Below are positions 58,110-64,000 of a stretch of DNA of 64,000 nt, in pieces. Position 1 is the first letter of the stretch, and each line of letters opens with the position of its first letter. The notes under the pieces are model-generated. The model ran no database searches, was not told the DNA's origin, and worked only from the letters and a program-made list of their open reading frames with translations. The position numbers and the translations under genes were made by a program. This stretch comes from Emiliania huxleyi CCMP1516 (lineage: Eukaryota; Haptophyta; Isochrysidales; Noelaerhabdaceae), in contig NW_005200461.1 of NCBI RefSeq assembly GCF_000372725.1, positions 29,253 to 93,252 of the forward strand, read 5' to 3'.

Positions 58110-59068
58110 CTCTGTGCACAGACCGGCTTCTTCAAGCAGCCGTGCTTGCACTTTCCTCTGGCTGACACCTATGTCCAGGGTGGCGCGTTGCTGGAGGAGC
58201 CGGGAGAGAAGGAGGATGATCCAAACGGCACACCCGATGCTGAGCCGGCCGAGCTGACCGCCATGGGCGCACAGGATGCTGCAGATGCCGAGGCCGTGCT
58301 GAACCAGCTGATGCGGACGGGGGCCAACGTGGCGCCTCCAACCGGCGGCGAGGAGGGCAGCAGCGCAGAGTTTTTTGAGGAGATCCGTAAGCTGCTGGCA
58401 GATTTCAACGTCTCCATCCAGGAGGAGTCAAAGGATCGCAAGCTCCGCTTCCACGTCAAGCGGCTCATCAAGTCCCATCAGCAGCGAGGCGAGGATGTGG
58501 ATGAGGAGCTCGACTTCTACATGGATGATGATGACGGTGACCACGCCCTTGCCGCCTGTCACACACACACATAAGACGTGCATTTCTATCTCTCCCTCTT
58601 CTCTTTCTCTCCGCAGTTGCGGTGCTCTTCACCATGGAGGACAGCTCCAAGGTCTTTGCCATTGGCAACATCGAGCAGGTGGCCGTCGCCGACGGCACGG
58701 TAGACGCGCGCCGCGCCACTGGCAGCTCGAGCGCAGAGTACCTGCGCCAGCTCTCGATGAGTCAGCGCAGCAACGGGGTCTTCATCAACGACCCCAAGGG
58801 CCTCTTTATCCTCCGGTGGTACCGTGAGGTGAAGGGTGACGGGACCCCCCCAGACGGCCCGCGCTACCAGAACAGAGCGTGCAAGTACTACAAGCTGACG
58901 AGCGACAACGATGGGGAGGCCTTCCGCTGGACCAGCAACTACCAGATCATCAGCAAGGTGTACCTGAAGAAGCACTCCCCCCTGCCTCTCTGCTATTCTC
59001 TCAGTGCGGCAGACAAGAAGATGGTGACGTCCACCATGAAGAAGATGGTGGGACCGGAGGCAGAGTAG
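58110..59068 (+). CDS. Unknown two-exon gene
   Basis: Exon 1 ends at 58536, exon 2 is 58617-59068; the intron (58537-58616) is GT-AG with a pyrimidine-rich 3' end. The frame reads LCAQTGFFKQPCLHFPLADT, an acidic part, EFFEEIRKLLADFNVSIQEE, RKLRFHVKRLIKSHQQRGED, VLFTMEDSSKVFAIGNIEQV, FINDPKGLFILRWYREVKGD, RACKYYKLTSDNDGEAFRWT and NYQIISKVYLKKHSP. The first exon is open from 58023 but the true 5' end is uncertain; an AG at 58119-58120 could be an acceptor. No family was recognised; it may be element-encoded, since it sits between two arrays of the same minisatellite. Confidence 0.55.
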
Positions 59069-59138
59069 AGACTAGAGTATGTGCAGCAGAGTCCTGCTGG
59101 TCTCCTCTTGATAATGTCATAAGTGTGGCTGGTGTGTG

Positions 59139-59445
59139 TCAGAGCCTGACAGCACCCCGACAGCACCACCTGACAGCACCTGACAGCAACAGCCCAACGT
59201 CTGACAGCAGCAGCAGCGTGACAGCTCTGGCAGCTCCGACAGCGTCTGACAGCAACACCCGACAGCTCCGACAGCACCCGACAGCTACAGATCCCCTCTG
59301 ATGTCAGACACGCACCCGACAGCACCCGACAGCACTGACAGCACCCGACAGCTGGTCTGACAGAGGCACCTGACAGTGCCTGACAGCTGCCCGACAGCCG
59401 ACAGATCACCTGACAGCACCTGACAGCCTGACAGCCAGGGCTCAG
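59139..59445. repeat. TGACAGC-type minisatellite, right array
   Basis: Same unit family and orientation as the array at 57725-57990 (CTGACAGCACC, CCCGACAGCAC). Confidence 0.9.
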
Positions 59446-59899
59446 CCACTAGCGGCTCTGCGGCTGAACCAGATTTGCTGGCGTGCCGGCTCAGCGGATG
59501 GACTAGCGATAAACTGCGGGGAAGAGCAGTCATCTCCGTCGCACGTACACTACGCACGTACGCGTCGCAGTCGCACGAACGCGTTAAATCAGGGCGCGCA
59601 GAGCCGGCACGCCAGTGCAAATCGTCACACATCCATACGGGCAAACCGCGCTACGCGACGCACAGGACGATTTTTTTGTGTTATCCGCGTGCCGCGTACG
59701 TGGCAAAACATTTTCCGTCGATATTTTAAGGTAACGAATATTACAAGGTAACACGCTTTGCATGGCGAGAGTGACGAAACAGTAATTCGCGACAAGCAGC
59801 TAGCACCGGTGTAGCCTGAGATGGCACTAGACGAGGGGGCCGCGCACAAAAAGCGAGCGAACACAGAGCAGTGTCCTAACGGCTTGCTTTTGGGGTGCC
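59446..59899. other. Intergenic, no gene seen
   Basis: AT-richer patches at 59670-59750 and several CGTACG words. It lies downstream of the F-box-like gene. Confidence 0.4.
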
Positions 59900-61039
59900 T
59901 CACATCCGGTAGTAGCAGCACTTGTACCACTCCGTCGAGTCGCCGAGGTCGTACGCGAGGCCCGCGCGCCAGCCGCCCGTCGACTGTGTCTCGAGGTTCC
60001 AGCTGAGGCGGTCGCCGGGAGCCGCCTGCACGCCGCGGCAACGGTCGGGCCAGGCCGCGCACTCCTCAAGCCGAGATGCCGATGCACGCGGCGGCGGCAC
60101 GCGCGCGCGCCTCCCGCATGCCGCCGAGATATAGCCGAGATACAGCCGAGATATAGGCGATCACGCGCGCGCGCCTCCCGCATGCCGCGCTTGATCGCCG
60201 AGTCGGCGTAGTACAAGAAGAGGTCCGGGTCGGAGCTGAAGCCGATGGCGTGGGCCGGCCTGAGAGCATGTGCATCTGCATCTGCATCTGCAGCGCGCGC
60301 ATGTGCAATGAGGCGGTGTGCGCGCGGCGGGGCTTGGCAGGGAGCGGCGTCGCTCCCACCAGCGGTAAAAGTGCACGCCGGCCTCGAGGTTGTCGCTCCT
60401 CGTCGCGCCGCCCTCGAACTCCTTCTCGCCGTGCGTCGCCTTGAGCACCGTGTCTCGCCGGCCCCACGCGAGCAGCGAGAAGGCGAGTGCGCTGCCGTCC
60501 TCGAGCGTCTCGCGGTCGGGAAGCGGCACCCCCACCGCCTGGCCGCGCTCATAGCGGTCCGTCGAGCGCGCGCCGGTCATCGACAACGCACCGAGCAGCA
60601 CATATCGCGCGTCGCGCGGCACCGCCACGTCAAGATCGGCGTCGGAGGTCCGGTGCTGGTACGGGGCTTGATATGCCACCTCCCAGCCGGAGCCCGCGCC
60701 CTCCACCGCGTGAAGCGGAACGTCATGCAGCACGCCGGGCCGGAGCATCCCGCGCTCGTGCAGAGAGAGCACCTGCCGGTGCTGCTCGGCTGCGCCCCTT
60801 TCGTACGGCCTCGCGGCTCCCGACGCGAAGTGCCGCCGCATGGTCGCCCAGGCCGCTCGCTCGGGCAGGGAGAGGCCCTCGCCCGGCGCCGGCCGGGTGA
60901 AGAGCGACGTCGAGCGCGCAAGGGCGCAGAGCGTGACCGAATCGCACATCTCGAGGACGAGCAGCAGCGCGTCCTCGCCGAGCGTGCAGAGCGTGGGAAG
61001 CTGATCGTCAAGGGTCGGATCGTCCACGTCCATGTCCAT
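59900..61039 (-). CDS. F-box-like protein (311 aa)
   Basis: Exons (minus) 61039-60354, 60259-60175 and 60064-59900; both introns use GC donors (60260-60353 and 60065-60174), phases consistent. The N-terminus MDMDVDDPTLDDQLPTLCTL, GEDALLLVLEMCDSVTLCAL, ARSTSLF resembles an F-box. The C-terminal part (EVAYQAPYQHRTSDADLDVA, AIGFSSDPDLFLYYADSAIK, DRLSWNLETQSTGGWRAGLA, EWYKCCYYR) looks like a beta-sandwich module as in some F-box and SPRY-like proteins, but I cannot assign it. A role as a substrate receptor for SCF ubiquitin ligases is inference. Confidence 0.65.
60099..60187. repeat. Direct duplication of exon end within intron
   Basis: CACGCGCGCGCCTCCCGCAT, then GCC, occurs at about 60099-60122 and 60162-60186. 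Between them are CCGAGATATAG-type repeats. The second exon of the F-box-like gene ends in one copy; the other is intronic. Confidence 0.8.
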
Positions 61040-61132
61040 GTCGTTACCACCGTAAGAATTTCATGCCGCGTTCAGGACGGTCAGGCTACGGTCAGGAAGT
61101 AGGTTTGACTTCACACTCTCCAACACTCGAGT
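61040..61132. promoter_or_regulatory. 93-bp divergent spacer
   Basis: It separates the F-box-like gene (minus, 61039) from the first ATG of the aminotransferase gene (plus, 61133). It contains GTAAGAATTTCATG about 15 nt upstream of the minus ATG, similar to the AGAATTTTA element before the ankyrin-kinase. A shared promoter is inferred. Confidence 0.4.
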
Positions 61133-62590
61133 ATGGGCCGATGCCGTCGGAAGAATTCCTTGCAAATATATATGCACGGGCGCACCGCGGTCGTCGCCGG
61201 CATCGCTGGCGTCGCCATCTCGGTACTCGCACCTGGCGTCCTAGCCCGGCTGTGTGGGCCGCGGTTCTGCGGCCGCCGTCTCCTCGCCACCCGGCCGGCG
61301 CGAGCGACGGCGTCGGAGTGCAACGGCGACTCCACTCCTTCCACCGTCCTCCACCTGAACGCTGCGGGCGCGTCGCCGATGCCGACGGAGGCGCGCGACG
61401 CGATGGTTGGCTATCTCGAGTACGAGGTCGAGGTCGGAGCGTACACAGCGCAGAAGAAGCGTCCGCACGCTGCCCGGGAGGCGCTCGCAACGCTGCTGCG
61501 CTGCGACGTGGAGGAGGTCGCGCTGCTCGACTCGGCTCAGGCAGCATGGGCGCGCGCTTTCTACTCTCTCAACTTCACCTCCTCCGCCGACCGTATCCTG
61601 TGCTTTGCCTCCGAGTACGCGGGCAACGCGGTGGCCTACTTGCAGATGGCCAGGCGAACGGGCGCTCGCATCGAGGTGCTGCCGATGCGCACCGACGGGA
61701 TCGCTGACGTACCCGCGCTCGAGGCAGCCCTGCAGCGGACGACGACGAGTGAGCGAGCCGAGAGGCCGGGGAGGACGCTGGTGGCGCTCACGCACATTCA
61801 GACGAGCGAGTCGATCGTCCAGCCGGCAGCGGCCGTCGGGGCGCTGTGCGAGAGGTACGGCGCCGTGTTCCTGCTCGACACATGCCAGTCGGTCGGCCAG
61901 CTGCCGGTCGACGTGCGCGCGCTCGGCTGTGACTTTGCGTGCGGGACCGGTCGCAAGTGGCTCCGTGCGCCGCGCGGCACCGGCTTCCTGTACGTGCGGC
62001 GTCGGGCGCTTGACGAGGCGACGCGATCCGGCTCGACGAGTCTGTTTGGCGAGCCGCCGCTCATCGACCACTCGGGCGCCGTCTGGTCCACGCCGGACAG
62101 CTACACGCTGCTGCCCGATGCCAAACGTTTCGAGATGTGGGAAGCGGACGAGGCCGCTCGCCACGGGCTCGAAGCAGCAGCCGTCGTGTGCCGCGCCACC
62201 GGCCCAGCGCGCAACTTTGCCCACGCGACGCGGCTGGCGGCGCGGCTGAGGTCCGGCCTGGCGGCCATCCCCGGGTGTGTGATCCGCGACGCGCCGCCGA
62301 GCTTCGACGAGGAGGTGGCTCGCAGCTTGGGCGCGGCGCGGTGCGCCATCGTCACCTTCGAGGCAGAGTCCACCCTCGGTGTCCGATCGGCCGACCTCCA
62401 CTCCGCGCTCGAGGCGCGAGGCATCAGCGTCTCGGTGTCGCCATCGACCCACCACTTCGAGCCTGCCGCCCGCGCACGCCCCTCCGTCGTGCGCATCAGC
62501 CCGAGCTACATCAACGCGGAGTCGGAGATCGACACCGCCCTTGCCGCCATCGCCGAGGAACTCGCACGGCTGGCGGAGAAGGGAGCTTGA
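61133..62590 (+). CDS. Class V pyridoxal-phosphate aminotransferase / cysteine-desulfurase-like enzyme (485 aa)
   Basis: A single exon. After a targeting-like N-terminus (MHGRTAVVAGIAGVAISVLA if started at 61172), the enzyme begins VLHLNAAGASPMPTEARDAM. Fold-type I landmarks follow: THIQTSESIVQPAAAVGALC, the cofactor Asp in FLLDTCQSVGQLPVDVRALG, the PLP-lysine motif CGTGRKWLRAPRGTGFLYVR, then SGAVWSTPDSYTLLPDAKRF and the C-terminal PSVVRISPSYINAESEID. It is closest in style to isopenicillin-N-epimerase/EgtE-like and selenocysteine-lyase-like proteins. The substrate is unknown. The hydrophobic N-terminus suggests an organelle or secretory route; start choice between 61133 and 61172 is open. 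Confidence 0.85.
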   Translation: MGRCRRKNSLQIYMHGRTAVVAGIAGVAISVLAPGVLARLCGPRFCGRRLLATRPARATASECNGDSTPSTVLHLNAAGASPMPTEARDAMVGYLEYEVEVGAYTAQKKRPHAAREALATLLRCDVEEVALLDSAQAAWARAFYSLNFTSSADRILCFASEYAGNAVAYLQMARRTGARIEVLPMRTDGIADVPALEAALQRTTTSERAERPGRTLVALTHIQTSESIVQPAAAVGALCERYGAVFLLDTCQSVGQLPVDVRALGCDFACGTGRKWLRAPRGTGFLYVRRRALDEATRSGSTSLFGEPPLIDHSGAVWSTPDSYTLLPDAKRFEMWEADEAARHGLEAAAVVCRATGPARNFAHATRLAARLRSGLAAIPGCVIRDAPPSFDEEVARSLGAARCAIVTFEAESTLGVRSADLHSALEARGISVSVSPSTHHFEPAARARPSVVRISPSYINAESEIDTALAAIAEELARLAEKGA

Positions 62591-62744
62591 CAGTTCCACG
62601 TCGCTCACAACCGCTCTGAGCCTCCCGCCGGCTCAGTGTGTGCTACAAGTAACCCTTCTCCCGCAAGTTGTCCTCACATTGTGTCACAAAAAACACATTT
62701 CTCGGGTCCGAGGGCAGCCTCAACTGGAGTAGGGAAATTTGGAT

Positions 62745-63497
62745 GGGTTGTTGCACGAGTATATGGGCCACGATGTCTCAAATATGAGGGGTTTTGACTC
62801 CTACCGGCTCCTGACGCTATCCCTGGCAGCTCTAATGGCCAGGGTCAGTAGTGTTGTGATAGATGGTGCCCATACTAGCGCAGGAGCTGCCACACTCGCC
62901 CGGACCGTCCCTTTCTGGGTCCGGTTCCGCAGCCCGCGAGAGCCGACAGCGGGGCCGTGCCGCGGGTGCCTACTGCCGAGTGCCACAAACACTGCGCCGT
63001 CCCGCCATCACCTACAGGCTGTCTTGTGTGATGGTTGGGATGTCCAAACGCCACCATCTTGGCTCTTGCGACCTCAAACCCTCGAGCTGTATGGGTGGTC
63101 CTGACGTCGACAGACGCCCGAGGACCACGGTGAAGCTGAGCTGGAACGAGTCGACAAGTCTCGTCTGAGCCCGTGGCGGTCGCCGGCTGAGTCGCTGTGC
63201 ACGGACCGGTACCTCAGGCGTCACCTCCGCAGCCTCAGGTCTCACACTCCATCACCTCCGCCGGGACGCCTTCGGTGTCACGCTCGGCGGCGAGTTTGTT
63301 GCAGCCCCACAGCGAGCACGGCGTCGAGCCTATTCGGTCTGGTCGGTTCGCGGCACTCACTGGGTGCCAGGGAGTGCCGCCGACACGCGAGCGGTGCTTC
63401 CTGGCAGCGCGCGCCGGCTGTGGGGCTGCAACAAACTCGAGACACGCTTTTTGGGACATTTTCGACGCTTTTGTCCCATATACTCGTGCAACAACCC
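62745..63497. mobile_element. Dispersed element copy C, complete (753 bp)
   Basis: It begins GGGTTGTTGCACGAGTATAT and ends ATATACTCGTGCAACAACCC, giving terminal inverted repeats of about 23 bp (ATATGGG/CCCATAT included). It is flanked by GGAT at 62741-62744 and 63498-63501, a 4-bp target duplication. It encodes no transposase; an internal frame (about 62787-63104, ending in ELYGWS) is open in all three copies. It lies 154 bp downstream of the aminotransferase stop. The superfamily is not assignable. Confidence 0.9.
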
Positions 63498-63501
63498 GGA
63501 T

Positions 63502-63775
63502 TTTGGTCAAACGCCTGCTGGGGGCAGCTTCGCGGAAGTATTCCGGAAGCCAGATGATACACATTCTCTCGAGAACCCACACGAGCACGACCACTCTGCC
63601 ACTGCACACCGCATCGCAGGAGGACGGAGTACTGTGTATGGCCGCGAAGGTTGCCCGCCCTTGCCCTACCTCCAGCGGCAGCACCGTTGTGTATGTGGCG
63701 AAGTTCACCCTGGGACGGCCACTCGCTCCCTCACGTGCGCTCGCTTGCGCACCACGCATCGAGCGCCCATGCGTG
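63502..63775. other. Intergenic, no gene seen
   Basis: Sequence between mobile element copy C and the gene entering from the right edge. No coding signal recognised. Confidence 0.4.
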
Positions 63776-64000
63776 TCAGCCAAAGAGTGCTATCAACAGC
63801 CGGTCCGTTTGCTGTACGAGGTTGCCCGTCGGCTCGATGCCCAAAGCTGCGTTGGCCTCCCGGACGAGGCGAACGAGCCCGCCGTCGCCGGGCAGCTCGA
63901 GCGCAGCGCAGACCCGATGCACCTTCGCCGGCAACGACTCGCCGGCGACCGCGCGGACCGGCGCCGCAGACAAGACGGGCGCCGTCGGCGGCGCGTGCGC
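63776..64000 (-). CDS. C-terminus of a protein extending beyond the window
   Basis: The minus frame is open from the window edge (75 codons) to the stop at 63776-63778. It reads AHAPPTAPVLSAAPVRAVAG, LPAKVHRVCAALELPGDGGL, VRLVREANAALGIEPTGNLV, QQTDRLLIALFG. The layout (helix, LELPGDG, helix, NAALGI..TGNLVQQ..LL..LG) resembles a small helical module often found at protein C-termini in protists. The rest lies outside the window; function unknown. Confidence 0.5.
   Translation of the reverse strand, partial: AHAPPTAPVLSAAPVRAVAGESLPAKVHRVCAALELPGDGGLVRLVREANAALGIEPTGNLVQQTDRLLIALFG

Noticed and set aside
57725-59445. Possible CRISPR-like array from TGACAGC repeats
   Set aside because: Units are 8-11 bp without spacers of regular length, in a eukaryotic context; it is an irregular minisatellite.
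61241-62608. 455-codon minus-strand open frame
   Set aside because: Shadow of the class V aminotransferase, which has clear catalytic motifs on the plus strand.

Overview
The window is nuclear DNA from a GC-rich, intron-bearing unicellular eukaryote. Supporting signs are short spliceosomal introns (mostly 63-140 nt), an LC8 dynein light chain, a MAP kinase, an ER-type GH47 mannosidase, AP2, BTB, NHL and ankyrin proteins, long (CA)n/(GT)n tracts and many GC-rich minisatellites. A haptophyte or similar alga is my best guess. It rests on overall style, not on a diagnostic marker gene.

Layout. 1-3.0 kb is mostly non-coding, with a long imperfect inverted repeat and a possible SHOCT-like gene remnant. 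3.0-10.9 kb is one eight-exon gene for a secreted protein of about 2,448 residues (internal repeats, a LamG-like domain, helical C-terminus). 10.9-12.8 kb is minisatellite and duplicated DNA. 12.8-18.4 kb (minus) is a nine-exon ER mannosidase with a large unusual C-terminal extension, head-to-head with an unknown gene at 18.6-19.4 kb. 22.4-24.1 kb is an NHL-repeat/BTB gene. 26.5-27.2 kb holds a possible basic-protein exon beside a CT-rich minisatellite. 27.6-30.2 kb (minus) is an EF-hand/MAP kinase fusion and 30.35-33.9 kb (minus) an intronless ankyrin-kinase. 34.9-35.8 kb is a BspA-type LRR gene. 36.9-38.7 kb (minus) is a membrane-anchored GH18 chitinase-like protein. 38.8-42.9 kb is largely simple repeats. 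42.9-44.05 kb (minus) is an unknown three-exon gene. 45.2-47.2 kb is a two-domain methyltransferase gene with a frameshift and an in-frame stop. 49.3-50.3 kb (minus) is a rhodanese-methyltransferase and 50.4-51.2 kb a five-exon fatty-acid-binding-protein-like gene. 51.5-52.9 kb (minus) is a triple-AP2 protein. 54.6-54.9 kb (minus) is LC8. 56.1-57.65 kb (minus) is a charged protein of unknown function and 58.1-59.07 kb an unknown two-exon gene between TGACAGC arrays. 59.9-61.04 kb (minus) is an F-box-like gene, divergent from a class V aminotransferase at 61.1-62.6 kb. A protein C-terminus enters from the right edge.

The genes do not form a pathway; they are ordinary single genes. Exon structures were solved by hand from splice dinucleotides, reading phase and family alignment from memory. 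Of 36 introns resolved this way, 23 are GT-AG, 12 are GC-AG and one appears to be GA-AG.

The most striking structure is in the mannosidase gene. Three introns of 70-73 nt are made almost entirely of a 13-bp tandem repeat (TATTCACACCTCC), in either orientation, and each is flanked by a 16-35 bp duplication of exon sequence that supplies the splice junction. They look like recently born introns. The second notable system is a dispersed element of about 0.75 kb (three copies) with terminal inverted repeats and 4-bp target duplications. One copy carries a nested insertion of about 0.9 kb and an arm-swapped internal hairpin.
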